Source of the DNA: Distichodus sexfasciatus
Taxonomy: Eukaryota; Chordata; Actinopteri; Characiformes; Distichodontidae
Direction of reading: 5' to 3'
DNA length: 64,000 nt
Assembly (NCBI GenBank): GCA_032718565.1
Contig: JAVGVS010000018.1
Span: forward strand, 1,966,254 to 2,030,253
Below, in pieces: positions 13,201 through 25,106 of the stretch (position 1 is the stretch's first letter; each line of letters starts with the position of its first letter). Both the position numbers and the translations under genes were made by a program. The notes below the pieces were generated by a model that was given only the letters and a program-made list of their open reading frames with translations, searched no databases and had not been told where the DNA came from.

Positions 13201-14153
13201 TGTTGACCAATAATACATTATAAACATTTAACACTACATCAATAGAATTTAAAAATATATGATTACATTCAAATCTCACAAACCTCTGAAAGAGACACAT
13301 CCACTTTGGAGTGTACTTTTAAATCCAGCCATGGCTGATAATTTTCAAGAAGCAATGTTGGCCTATGGTGGGGACATCCAAACGCATCATGCTTTATGTT
13401 GCTTAATGTAGGTCAGATAATACAAGAAAATCTTCAGAGTAAATTAAGGTACCTGTGCCTCTTGCATTTAACTTTCCCACAAACAGCACAACTATGAGAC
13501 AGAGGGAACAGCTCTTGCAAATCTGGCTGTAATACAGATAAAATATAATCAAAACAGTTAAGGAAGACAATCCGCAGCCTTTTGGTTACTAAGACATGGT
13601 AATGTGACCTAGCATTACCTTTTTCTTTGGCTTAATTGATATGAGAATATTAGGAAGCAGTGTCTCTGGCCCTAATGAGCAGTAGAAGGTCACCACACCC
13701 GCCAAGAATGACCAGAACATGATGATAATGTGGAGATATCTGAAACATAAAGTAGACAACGAGGAAAATCACCCTTATTTTCAAATATCCTTTTTTTTTT
13801 TTGGGAAATAACGTAAGGGCATGAAAAGGCCCTATTTAGCGATCACTAGTTACTTTTCTGGAGGTTGGAGTGCTGGTAGTCAGATTCAAACATACAACCT
13901 CTTAGTACATATCTAAATTTTCTACCACTAGACAAGCAACACCCCTAGTCATGATCTCAAGATAATTGAAAGAGGAAATGCCTGAATGTAATCTCATACT
14001 TTCAAATTAAATTTACCTATTCAGCAGGACCGTGGAGAGAAGCAGAAGGAGGAGCAGGAAGCAGAAGACGGGATACTGTCGACCCACCTCCCTAAAAACA
14101 TCCACCTTCAACCTCCGCCTCATGGTGTGTAAATACGCCCTGAACACAGACAT
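4298..14153 (-). CDS. snx14: Sorting nexin 14 (TM-PXA-RGS-PX-nexin C)
   Basis: Snx14 is an ER-anchored sorting nexin that links the ER to endolysosomes or lipid droplets; human loss causes cerebellar ataxia. I place 29 coding exons: 14153-14017, 13739-13619, 13526-13453, 13362-13284, 13199-13156, 12609-12522, 12329-12245, 12133-11977, 11887-11812, 11729-11685, 11479-11399, 10439-10325, 10244-10089, 10006-9882, 9600-9542, 9142-9116, 7813-7681, 6876-6690, 6577-6494, 6406-6306, 6215-6104, 5926-5886, 5797-5678, 5579-5456, 5290-5126, 4904-4809, 4686-4595, 4506-4450, 4336-4298. Phases join without a break to 939 residues (human about 946). Order: two N-terminal membrane spans (about 25-70), a cysteine cluster SCAVCGKVKC, PXA, RGS (about 335-465, YCLDESVDKIRFDPF), PX (about 560-690, RIPVYCIDVERNDRR) and nexin C (WLHHLLMG). 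The start ATG lies 8 nt inside its exon, so a 5' non-coding exon is expected upstream. One intron has a GC donor (5677-5676). A cassette exon at 8517-8377 is listed separately. Confidence 0.93.
8377..8517 (-). CDS. snx14: Probable in-frame cassette exon of snx14 (47 residues)
   Basis: On the minus strand an open stretch with a good acceptor (ctgggccctag) and a strong donor (GAA|GTAAGT) measures exactly 141 nt. It sits between the 27-nt exon 9142-9116 and exon 7813-7681, in the phase both use. Inclusion would turn ...DDI-R-NTSKRGES into ...DDI-R plus a Ser/Pro-rich insert (SSEWDYNLSHESP...) ending in K before NTSKRGES. The insert would lie in the linker between the RGS and PX domains. I do not recognise it from the mammalian protein I remember, so it is inferred to be alternatively spliced. 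Its low-complexity composition and lack of a known homologue leave room for a chance open stretch. Confidence 0.6.
9116..9142 (-). other. snx14: 27-nt microexon of snx14
   Basis: Acceptor atttcag and donor GTGAGT bracket 27 nt encoding N-S-V-S-L-D-D-I plus the first two bases of R. This matches the SLSLDDF stretch of the human protein between RGS and PX. It is too short for ORF-based gene finding but is needed to join the neighbouring exons in frame. Confidence 0.8.
10725..10790 (+). repeat. SINE fragment in a snx14 intron
   Basis: The core gctccttcatggatgggtca followed by aatgcagaag matches, with a few changes, a block at about 60070-60117 in ptpn21. The shared block looks like the body of a tRNA-derived fish SINE. 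Ends and target duplications are not clear. Confidence 0.55.
13840..13960. repeat. Degenerate interspersed repeat in a snx14 intron
   Basis: This stretch (tggagtgctggtagtcagat, then caacctcttagtacatatct) resembles the motif at about 59600-59660 (caaacctaaaacctctttac). It is the common teleost repeat type that ends near a ccactagacaa-like block. No ends or target duplications can be set. Confidence 0.35.
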
Positions 14154-14161
14154 GTTCGGCA

Positions 14162-15280
14162 CTGGGACAATAAAACCACAAATAGTAATGTTACTAACAA
14201 TTATATTCAAGATTCTTTATGTCACAGTTATACACGTACAGCATGCTATACCGTGCATGGTACATAATAAAAGTACTGTAAAGTGTTAGTGTGCACTGGT
14301 TGATAAGTCTGTTTGCCTGATTTAAAAGGGGGGTTAAACTGAGAGACCTACTGGAGACTTTGTACTTAACCAAAAGAAAAGATGTTTTTCTTATTTGTAA
14401 GCTCAAAATCAAACCAACAGTTGCTAGTCAACTAGGCTGCGTTCATACCCAGACAGAGTATCAGTTAGTATCAACGCATGCAACTCACACAGTAGGGCTA
14501 GTTCACGTCATTTTCCGGATCTCCAGAATTGTAAAAGCGTACTTAATTGTGCAGTTAAGAGTAACTGCAACTGTGTTTTAAAAAATATCAGTTTATGTGA
14601 CAGCAGTGAACAGCAGATTACCTGTGCAGGTAATTCCTACACGCGCTCCAACATTAGCCGCAGTTATAAGTTTATGGTAACAACGTCGCTAGGAACATCA
14701 CTTTCTACGGATGCTAACAGACTAAACGAGCCAATTATTTATTGTCGACACTACGCTAATACAAATTACATTATTACTCACTGCTACGTATGGTGCTGCC
14801 TTTATTACTTTGTTTTATTTTAGTTACTCGCCGTCCGTTTTAATGCGCTTTATAACGGTTCCCTCATAGGGGTTGGTGACGTCCTAAACCGAATAGTGGC
14901 GCACTTAATAGTGCGTTAAAACGGAACGCGTACTTCTTCTGGTAAACTATATAGAACACTAGCGTGCTGTTCGAGACATACTGTTTTGGGGTTGGGCCCT
15001 ACCTAACGTCACTTCCGGCGCACTGCCGCGCGGATATCTGCACCTCGTCGGTCTTGCACAACGTGAAAGCAGTGACTAACAAAAGCATTTCATAAAAATA
15101 TGTGGAGAAAGAAGTCATTCCCGCGCCCTGATCACACACAAATATGCTGCAATAAAATAACAAAAAAACCGTTGTGATCAAACCAACTGCACACGTGGCT
15201 CCGATTATATCAATTAGAACATTTTCATGGGTGAGGGACTGTACCTGCTTAAGATCCATAAAAATTAAAGTAAACAGTTT
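14162..15280 (-). promoter_or_regulatory. snx14: snx14 5' region and promoter
   Basis: Upstream of the first coding exon of snx14. The part at about 14600-15060 is richer in CpG than its surroundings and should hold the non-coding first exon and promoter. No TATA box or defined start was found, and the donor of the first exon could not be fixed. It meets the syncrip 3' end at about 15.3 kb. Confidence 0.45.
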
Positions 15281-15299
15281 TAGGACACAGATAGAAATC

Positions 15300-16648
15300 A
15301 AAACCTTTATTACAAAAATAAGTTACACTCACCTCATTTTACAGTATAAAACAATTTATTTGCAGGAATGCAAAAACGTTGTTGGCCACCAACAATAGTT
15401 TAAAACTGCTAACATCTTGTCAAAAGTTCGTAATGATACAGCTTCAAGAGGGAGTTAACTGTGTACAAAACCGGCTGAATGGTTCAGTCAACTGTTTGCT
15501 ATATATGGAATATAAACCCAAAACTGCAGCATCCCTTTTTCTATTGAACAATCACATCCCAACCCAGGTAAAAGCAGCAGCAAAATGGTGGACAACAGCC
15601 CACATATTCTTGAAAATAGACTTGTGGCTGGCTTTTACTTGAAACATGATTGTTTAACATTATGCATAATGAAACTTTAAAATAAAAATGTGTAACGGTA
15701 CAGGACGCGATTTAGATCTCGAGACATCGTTTTTCAAAAATGTTTCCCCATGTTAAGAAAGAGGGACACTGCAGGGCTTACCAAAAGCACTTGATGCTTT
15801 TGTGATGTTAAAGCCTTTACAAAAGTAACATTTTATTCCAAAACTATCATACAATCATACAACCAGTAACTACATAGTCTGAAAAAGCAAGGCAGCTAAT
15901 TCAGTTCAAAATAAGATAAAAGCGGGGCTTGTTTAGGCTCATTATATGAGTTTATTTTGCATGCCCAGTTTGACTGTTCGCAGTGTCAGAGCAGCAGCAA
16001 AATGACTATATTACATTAAGTACATCTTTTGAGCAGCTGCTCTAATGCATATTTCATAAAAAAACAAGCCCTGCTTTCATCACTATTTCAATTTCCCTAT
16101 TTACAGTACAGGCAGGGCAGTTCAATCCTCTGTACTGAGGTAGATAACCAACCCTTTAAAGACAAGTTCTTAAAAGAACCACTTTCCTGGAATGCCTGAC
16201 TTATCCATGCAAGGTGGTTACACCAAAAACCCACAGATGTCATCCTCTCCATCCAAATCAATTTAGATAAACATGGATATTCCGACAATAAAATTGCGAT
16301 TAGCACAAAAATATACATTAGCATCAAGCTCCTTTGAGCCACTTCAAACTCAGGAAAAAGTGCAAAAAAACAAAGAAAACAATGTTTAGTATCTTTTAGG
16401 AACATGTATTTTAACTGATGACCTTTGTCATTTTGGGACAGGATACAGGAAGTAGCATGAGACAAATTTTGAATCTTGGTTGAATAGATCAAGTCCAAAC
16501 ACAAGGGTACAGGATGTCCACTGGATTTAGGGGTGGCAGTATGGGAGATATGCTTCTGTAAGGCTGGAATATCACTGGACCATCACCTCGACCTTACCAT
16601 CATATCAACTGGCAGCTTCTGGTGTAACCCCGGTTAGCAAGTCAGTCT
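15300..16648 (-). other. syncrip: 3' UTR of syncrip
   Basis: Long AT-rich stretch after the syncrip stop codon, without coding potential. Minus-strand AATAAA signals occur at 15837-15832 and 15311-15306; either could end the transcript. The known long 3' UTR of SYNCRIP in other vertebrates fits this length. Confidence 0.55.
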
Positions 16649-19600
16649 TCACTGTAACTGGTCAGGACCAGCCTCGACCCCCTTTCCCTGCTGGAAAAAT
16701 GCCATTTATAAAAGAAGTGTCTGGAATATGCATGGATATTTGAAAAATAACTAAAAGAAGACCCACAACTACATACAAAACTGACTAAAATAATCAATTC
16801 AAGTACTTCAACTATCAAGACATTTGCTGCAGTCGGTATAGTGCAGCTTCCAGGAAACAAGCAGTAAGAGAGATAAACATGCAAACCTTTGGTCCATTTC
16901 TTCCACAAGGTGCCTTGTATGTGTTAGCAATTTGAAAGGAGGAAAACATTCAAAAATGTATTGGTAAATAGATCTTCTTTCGACTGAGGTTAACAATTAA
17001 GAGAAAAGGACAAAACAGCTCTCTAATAGCAAATTTGTCCTTCAGAGCCCAAATAGAAATAATCACAAAGAATCATGACCATCACTTAGCATTCCTGCTT
17101 GTTTAAACATCCTTTCCCCAACACACAACGTACCACGCGGCCTCTCTGCTGTGCTCCTCCTCTGGACCCACGTAGTCCTCTGCTGGATCCTGGGCCTCCA
17201 CGCTGGGAGAAACCTGGTCTTCCTCTGACTGTGCCAGCTCCTCGCCCCCGAGTCAGTGTGGAACCACGAGCTCCTCGACCCCCTCTTCCTCTAGCTTGAG
17301 CTTGGAAGTCTTCATAGCCATAGTATGGATCCTCATAGCCTCCACGGTAGTTGTGATAGTCATAGCCGTAATAATTATAATAATCTTTGTAGCCGTAGTA
17401 GTCATGGGGATAAGAAAAGCCTCCTCTGCCTCCTCTTCCTCTTGTAGGAGGAGGCATGTGTGGTGGGCCATAATAGTAATAATCATCATACCTGGGGCAG
17501 TAAACAAAAATGCCTTTTTAGAAATTTAGGTAACGTCAATGAAGTGTATTTCACTGAAACAGTATGACAGAATGCCCCAGTTATGCAGGTAATCTTACAT
17601 TTGAGTTTTAGCAGCTTGCCTTTGTGCCTTCCTCTCCTTCCTCTTCTGATCAGGTGGCTTTGCAAAGACAATTTCAATTTGTTCACCTTCCAAATCTTTT
17701 CCATTCATTTCAGCTAAGGCCTGTTGAGGAATATGCATTGACTTTCCATTTGCACTTACCATAAACACCAAAAATGCAATACTCCAGTTCAATTTAAATT
17801 TTACCTTAACAGCACCGTCCCTTTCTTCAAAGTGAACAAAGGCATAATCTTTGAGTTTCTTGACCCGCTCCAGCTTGCCAAACTGACTGAATGTCTTTTC
17901 TAAGAGTTCCTCTGATACAGTGCTGGCAAGGTTTCTTACAAAAAGTACTTTAACCTAAAAGACACAAAAAAAACTAAGTTATGAAAAATGTCAACAATGT
18001 GGTTCTCAGTTTACTGAAAATAGTTTTATCTATCTTCTTGGCTGTTTTACCTTTGCCATGACCTCTGGATCAGGGTCCTCAATGGGATCTGCCCATTCCA
18101 CAGTAACCACATTTCCCCACACTTTCACCTTGCCACTCATCAACCTGCGCCGTGCTTGTGCTGCAGTTTTGTGATCCTCATACTCCAAGAAACAGAAGCC
18201 CCTGTTTTTCTTCTTATCATCAGGCTGATGGTATAAGATTACATCATTCAGTCCCTCTGAGAAAAGGCAAAAGAGATTATATAGACAAAATGTTAGTCTT
18301 ATTATTTACAAGTATATTACAGTATAAAATCGCTAAAATTATTCAGACAAAAAAATAACTGCAAACCAAATACCTACCTGTAACTTTGGCAAATTCCTCT
18401 ACTATCTGCTCCTTGGTTTTGCTCTTGGGGATCGAGCCCACAAACAGTCTGTTATTAGCGACAGAGATGCACACGCCAATGTGTTTGCCCGGGCGTATCT
18501 CATTATTGTTACACTGCAGGAAATAAGTAATGAAATACGAATTAAGTCAATACCTATACCAACATTTCTATCTTTTTACTAAATAATCTTACTATAACTT
18601 GCCAGTTTAACAGCTGCTTGAGCAGCCTCTTTAGTGCAAAATGTGACAAAGGCATAGCCTCTGTTCAGGCCACTGAGGGGGTCCATCATCAGACGTAGGT
18701 CCCATATGGGTCCTGCTTTTTCAAACAGGGGAACCAGTTCATCCTCAAAGAGATCTCTTGGGATTTTGCCCACAAAAATCTACAGAAAGAAACGAAATTA
18801 ATAATGTTGTGACTTTATATCTTAAATATGATGATTTACTATTTTGTAATAATTTAACTTCTAATGTCTGACATCTATTATAATAATTTTTCAAAAATAA
18901 CTCCACAAATGTCTTAAAATACTTGTCACTAGCATGAAAGCAGTCTGAATTTATATATGCAAGTTATATATTACCAATGTTGTGAATTATTTTAAGAAGA
19001 TTCCAGAAGCTGAAAAACAGTAACTGTATAATTCTGACATACAAAAAGCCAAGTTCAGTATAGAAACTTGTGATTTATTTTTACAAAATATTGTACACCC
19101 TCAGAAGTGCCCTGCTTTGCATTATGTAGAATTACTCACATTTGATTGGTCCCTACATTATAAAACATGATTAATGTAACAGTATTTGTGATTTTGCAAT
19201 ACAGTATTTTAAGGATAACATTTTAGAATTCTATCCAAAAGTTCCTTCACTAGTCCATAGCTCAAGTGTCACCTTCCCTGCTCCCACATATCTCTCCTAT
19301 TGTAGAGTTCAGTTTCAGTTCTATTCCAACACACCTGATACAGTCAATCAGTCTAAAATGTTCTGTAGAGAATAGATTTCTCCTGTAGCTGGGTCAGTAA
19401 CAAGTCATAACTGGTTTTAACACAAAGTCGAAAACTGATAAAATAGCATATGTGATAGTGGGGTCAGGGACCTTACCTCTGTGCCAACTGTGGGTTGTGC
19501 ACCTGAGTGGGTTGACTCTGGAGGGGGGCCACCATATTTCCTCTGACCTGTTGTCACATCGAGTGTATACCCAGTTCGCTCAAGCAAAGCCTAAATAAAA

Positions 19601-20818
19601 AACCATGCTGTATATGAATGACTCTCATAAAAATAGTGTTTGAGCTTGCTGACAATGTAAATCACTTACTTTGATTTTCGTCTCATCTGGTCCTCTATTT
19701 GATTCTGACACTTTGGTTCCCTGTTTTTCCCGCTGTCTATAGGTCTTCATTACTCCACACAGAAAGGCACTTTTATTCTGTTATAATCAAAAAGTGGCAA
19801 ATTGTCAACTGATCAGCACATTATGACATTAAATACAGCTAACTATACTTGTTCTTCTAACTATACATGGTCTCAGACATTTTGCAAGGTTGAGTACAGT
19901 AACCCTCCCACATATGAAAAGTTTCATCACAGTTCTGTATCCCCGCAATGACGATATGCAATACGGCATGGTTTCTCTTGAAACTTAAAAGATCACTTCA
20001 TCAAACACGATAAACAGATATAATCTTCCCAGTAAGTACCTGAACATGTGAGAGGTCACTGTCTTTAAACTGCAAGAGGACCTGCAGAGCACCTTCTTCG
20101 TTAAACTCCTTCAGCGCTTCAATTGCTCGATCATCAAGATCGCTGTGGGAGACCAGACCTGAGATGAAAAAAATAAATAAATAAAACGGATATTAATTAT
20201 TACATAATACTGTCCCACATGCAAAATTAAAACTGCATACTTTTTACAGAGATATATCCAGCACTTTTCACAACAGATGTGGTGGTGAAATTTCAGTCAT
20301 CTACAACTCCTCACCATAATCAAGCTTGTCCATTGTGATTTATGAGGACCCATCACCTGTATTGCCCATCACCAGCTGTTCAATTGTTCCTGTACAAGTT
20401 CATCTGGCAACACTTGCCCTAACACTGTATGAGGAGACCTCCTTAGGACTGCTTTAATTTCTTTATATCCAAATATCCAAAGAAGCCAAATTTCTTTCAT
20501 GCAAGGTTTTTGTAAGCATTTTAATGACTGCAGTACCCATTTGGAAGGAAACCACAAAAAGTTGCTTTGATGTTCCAATTCCCACAATCGCATTGAAAAG
20601 CACATGCAATTACAGTGACATTTTGAAATGGGTGAGATTGAGAATATGCTGAATGTTCAGCGGGCCTTACCTGCTATGTAAATTTCATCTAGTTTGACAG
20701 CAACTTTTCTAGGTAACCCAGCGTCTAATAAAGTCTGGAAGTGTTCTGAATGGGTAACTGCAGCTGAAGTCTCCATTGGTTCTTCAGTACCGTTTCCATT
20801 TATATGCTCTGTGGCCAT
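16649..20818 (-). CDS. syncrip: hnRNP Q / SYNCRIP, RNA-binding protein with three RRMs and RGG tail
   Basis: hnRNP Q binds RNA in splicing, mRNA transport and translational control. Coding exons: 20818-20671, 20158-20040, 19777-19670, 19590-19477, 18779-18603, 18513-18378, 18256-18051, 17954-17805, 17720-17599, 17491-17134, 16690-16649; phases join to 559 residues. It starts MATEHINGNGTEEPM, has the acidic N-terminal domain (FKDSDLSHVQNKSAF), RRM1 (IFVGKIPRDLFE...), RRM2 (RLFVGSIPKSK), RRM3 (VKVLFVRNLAS) and a Tyr/Gly then RGG-rich tail. The end QGKGVEAGPDQLQ is the short Q1-type C-terminus. I did not find the long tail known in mammalian Q3. If the last donor (GTACGT, from 17133) is not used, the frame reads on 17 codons to a stop near 17086. 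The RRM1 exon ends in a GC donor (18602-18601). hnRNP R is the closest alternative, but the N-terminus and C-terminus fit SYNCRIP. Confidence 0.94.
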
Positions 20819-21599
20819 GTCTCCGTAATCTGTGCAGATGCAATGAGCCAAATTAATCCAAACTGGGCAGGTCACATAGCCTGTTATCTGACCCTGTATT
20901 CATATTCTCAGATTGTCTCACACAGCACCAATCAGTTCCATGAGTACAGTTTAGCTCCGTTTTACCATGTGGACACACCCCTCAGAATATCAAACTCGCA
21001 CTTAGCACTGGGCCCAGCCTGCATAAACCAAGGGCCAAAATCACCATCCAAAAAGCTCACTTGAAACACGTCATTCACCCTTTAGAATTATGAAATAATG
21101 CTATGCATATTACACCAACATTTCAATAAGGAAAAAACTAATAACTACTATTGCAACGTGGCCACCATCGTCTCCCTGAGCTACTGGAAGGCGCCAGCTT
21201 TACACGTGTTCTTTCGGCAGTCTAATTTCCGGTCTTCTATCCCTATCTAGCCAACACGTGCCCGGCCACATCAGAAAAAATTTCAGTCCAATATCTAAAG
21301 GAATACATCTTAAAAGATTAGCTGTTTCCTTTAAAAACACATGTGGACCAAACATCGGACAGTATGAATGCAGATGGTACTGGACTTGCGCTCAATATGT
21401 ACGCATTTTGTTCCATAGATATTATAATATACCCGACGATTTAAAAAATGAAAAAATTAATTTCTCAAAATCCTAACTACCTGCTAGGCATTTCATGTTC
21501 ACAATAAATATCACTTTGAAATACGAGTCTGAAAAACGCATGCAATCACACCAAATATAACGTAATGATATTTAGTCCAGTGATTTGGGGTTTATTTCA

Positions 21600-22450
21600 T
21601 TTAGCCGTCAAGTTTCGTTGAGCCAAGTCAGGCCGGGACACAGCAGCAACGTGGACACTTGCAACTTTCAACACTGCACGCTACTTGACAGCCATTGTAA
21701 AGCGGGCTGTCAGGGGACTCGTCTTCATCCAATTTAGACCGCCGGCGTACATAAAACAGCAAGGGCAAGCCATATTTTCAATGGGAGACTTTCCATTTAA
21801 AAACTCTTCCACAACTTTTGCATGCTTGTTGGTAGCCAGCGCGCTAGTCGGAGAGGTTCAATTGGCTAACTGGGTTGAGTTGGTAAGGAAATATCACCGT
21901 CCTTCCCGCCCTCGTCAGCACGCCGCCGACCCAGCATTGTTTTCCCTACTCACGCAATTAAATCGCGTTTGTGTCGGTAACGCGTTAAAACAAGCGCTAA
22001 ACGTTGTTTGCCTTGTCGAGGCCTAACTCAGCTAGCTAGCTAAATTAGCCTGAGACGAGTTTGCCAACGTGCCGCCGCACAGGGGAGTCCATTTTCAAAA
22101 AGCCGGTCTGAGGCGTCCCGACCAGTTTCTACCTACTTTTGTTTGAAAACAAAAAAAATCACCGTCTCCTCACCACACTACAAGACGCGTTTCTCGCTCA
22201 AGATTAAGACGTTCCTCGTACCTGTCAATTAATAACTTGATTTGTTATGTGTGGTTGTCTCCGGAGGGGAAAACGTGGTGAAAACGGAAAAAAGTGACCA
22301 AAATCCCTGCCGTTGGTCCGGCTCCACTCTTTCACTTAGCTAGGATGATGCAAAATGGCGGCTAGCATCACGCCGCGAGATTTTTTTCTAATGCACGGGG
22401 TTTCTTACACACCCATCCACGGGACGCGCGGCGCGTGGTGACGCTGTCGG
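21600..22450 (-). promoter_or_regulatory. syncrip: syncrip CpG-rich promoter and 5' non-coding exon region
   Basis: CpG-dense block upstream of the syncrip coding exons. It contains AAAATGGCGGC (22352-22362), similar to a YY1-type promoter-proximal motif, and many GC-rich words. No TATA box is seen. The exact start and first donor were not fixed. The ATG exon is preceded by an intron, so a non-coding first exon is expected here. Confidence 0.55.
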
Positions 22451-22641
22451 AAAGGACTGCGAGTGGACAAGCTCTTAATGAAGCGTCTCCCTGACCGATA
22501 GAGAGCGGCATTGCTTAAAATCCAGTTGGTTTTAGAAATTCAAGAAGAGCCTTTTGTTTATTATAGAGATATAAGACTACGTCTAGAAGTAGCAGTGTGT
22601 GATTTTGCAAAAAAATATGTCCACCTCTATTGAGACACTTC

Positions 22642-22714
22642 ATAAATATTGTCATATTTCCATTTGTTTTCTATCAAAGAGAAAACAAACAAATGAAAAT
22701 ATGACAATATTTAT
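22642..22714. repeat. Long near-perfect inverted repeat (foldback)
   Basis: Left arm 22642-22672 (ATAAATATTGTCATATTTCC...) pairs with right arm 22680-22714 with one mismatch and one 4-nt bulge, around a 7-nt loop (atcaaag). The arms are AT-rich. It could be a remnant of a small foldback/MITE element or a hairpin RNA; nothing else supports either. Confidence 0.8.
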
Positions 22715-24957
22715 TTCCTGCGATCAATACTGTTACATAAAAAATAGCCAAACGATGCCAGTAACTCTATTTGGAAAGAATTAATACTAGTATAGTAATA
22801 CTAGAATAACTTGAATTACGTTTTTTTTTTTTTTTAACACATCTGCAGAGGAAAAAAATTGTTGAAAAAAGTCTGCGATACGTTTTGCGACATATTTTTA
22901 CGTCATAAAACCAAACGGAATCAGTTAAGCCTATTAGGAAAGTATGAATCCTTCTAGCATGTAATTATATTAGAATGATTGGGATGATTTTCTTGGGGAG
23001 TCCTCCTGCATGAAAGTATTTTTCCCCTGAAGAATTTTTTAAGTGCTAAAGCTCCTTGGAACTTTATCAAATATTTTTTCTTTGCCTCAGGTCCTTCAAT
23101 CCTACTATTGCACGTGTGCACATCACAGTGTACTGTATCGTGATATATATTATATATAATATAACTAGATAATCTGATGAGCTTTGGGCAGATCTAAGGC
23201 AAGTTTCCTGAATGTAGTTTTATGAAACTTGTAAATATGTATAGGATATATAAAGGTATGAAAAAGCAATAAAGATTAAATATACATATGTACAAACAAA
23301 CATACTTTTTTCCATATTTTTGTCAGTGTTATCAATGTCGTAGAAAGCCTATGACAAGGATTCCACTTAAGATTTTAAAATATTACCCAGAAAATCGAAA
23401 CATTATTTACATACTTGCTGACTTCAACTAAATGTATGTTTGAAGATTAAATAATTATGCACTAACATGACTATTAAACAAACAACATTTTATTTCTTGA
23501 ATGTCATGGGGGACCTGGCCATCCACATTACATTTTAGGATTAGCAGGATTATATAAGTCATACTTTACAAACTAAAATAATATAATAAGCTAAATAATA
23601 AGTACAGTAAAAAAAAACTTTTTACACTTCTAACCAAATGAATAATTTGTCATTTAAATCATATGCATCCTTTTACAAATGGTGATCCCATTACAAAATA
23701 TAATGTACTCAAGATTGCCATCATGTGGCAGACTTGTTGATAGCATTTGTCTTAGAGGTACACTATCTATCTTATTTATTTTTAAGCAAAACACACCGAG
23801 AACAAATAGAGACAAGTATCCACCAAACACTTGTCTTTGACTGGAATTACCCAGATGTTCACTCACGTTTTTGACAGCTGACAAGTAAATGAAATATGTA
23901 TCATTTGAACAGCAAGTGTCACGTACATGAAAGCAACATGAAAGTATACATGGAATGCATCTTCTTTTGCCCCTTTGCAGAAATGGCTGTGCTTAATTGA
24001 AAAGTCAAATAGAATCTTTGAAGGGGAATTTTACTGCTTGACTGTACCAAACATAAAGAGTAACTCAGACAGGTGTGTTCATGTGTATTTTGCAAATATG
24101 ATTTTTTTTTTAAACACAGAGTACCACTAACTCTATTTGACAATTGCAGCTTTGACCATACAAATAAATGTTTTGACTTTAAATACCCTCTTCCATCTGT
24201 CCCAGCTAGCATTGAATTACATCTGCATAAGACTGGACTCTGGTCTCTAACACAACCAAGGCTAAATGGATTACAGGTAATGGAAAGATCAAGAGATAGT
24301 GGGTCAAGCAAATATTAATCATTGTTATACGATACTCTGAGTGGGACAGCAGAGGTGGGTACTAGCATTAACTGCTATCCTAAAACTTTTTAATGGACTA
24401 AATATAACTATAAGAATTACTTAAAATACTTCAAAGAAATCATTCTTACTCATATCTCCTAATTTTAGTATAACACAATATTATCAATTAATTATTGTGG
24501 AAAGAAATTATGTGTGTAACCAGTTTCTTTATAACATTTTGTATTTACCATTACACATGACTATTCACATAAAGAAAACAGGCAGTACAAAACCAAAACA
24601 CTGTATTGTGGAATATATATTTTAGAATAATAAGTCTATAGTTGAAATATTGCATCATATCAATAGGTATAAAAATAAGTTAAGGGTATAAGTGTTCAGT
24701 TTATTTATGGGGAGAAATTCAGTCCAGAATACTGGTCACTTTCTTGCACGTCATCATTTTACAAAATTACATGTACTTTAATCAAGTTAAATGTAATCCG
24801 TGCCTTCATTTTATGATGTCCAAGTATTGTTTTCCACTGTTCATATTTAGTTACCCTGTTCATTTACATAATAATCTGTAAGGTCAGATACAGGACAGTG
24901 ACGATGAAGTGGTGGTGGAGGTGGGGATGCAGTTAAAAGACAAAGGAGGGAGACTGC
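22715..24957. other. Intergenic, syncrip to cga
   Basis: About 2.2 kb of AT-rich DNA with short homopolymer runs and no recognisable gene. The last few hundred bases before 24958 are the likely proximal promoter of cga. I looked for C/D-box snoRNAs expected near SYNCRIP in mammals (SNHG5/U50) and saw none. Confidence 0.5.
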
Positions 24958-24964
24958 TATAAAA
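24958..24964 (+). promoter_or_regulatory. cga: TATA box of cga
   Basis: TATAAAA about 25-30 nt before the presumed start of the non-coding first exon, which ends at 25024 before gtaggc. A strong TATA box is typical of pituitary hormone genes and contrasts with the CpG-type promoters of the other genes here. Confidence 0.7.
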
Positions 24965-25106
24965 CCCTGAGGTGAATGCATAAGGATTCATTTGCTGACT
25001 CTTTTGCAGTGAAGAACAACAGAGGTAGGCCACAAATTACTATTGCTGCTATTATGAAATTATTTGGATTTTTTTTAGAGTGCCTATGTTTCTATTTATA
25101 CATAGG

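Noticed and set aside
17086..17133. Read-through end of the syncrip RGG exon as the main C-terminus
   Set aside because: The donor GTACGT joins in frame to a terminal exon coding for the conserved QGKGVEAGPD end, which is the better main form. The read-through is kept only as a possible variant.
20369..20605. 78-codon open stretch on the minus strand in a syncrip intron
   Set aside because: No similarity recognised, not needed to join syncrip exons, and of the length expected by chance.
22500..24900. snoRNA host gene expected beside SYNCRIP (SNHG5/U50 in human)
   Set aside because: No paired C (RTGATGA) and D (CTGA) boxes with terminal stem were found by eye.
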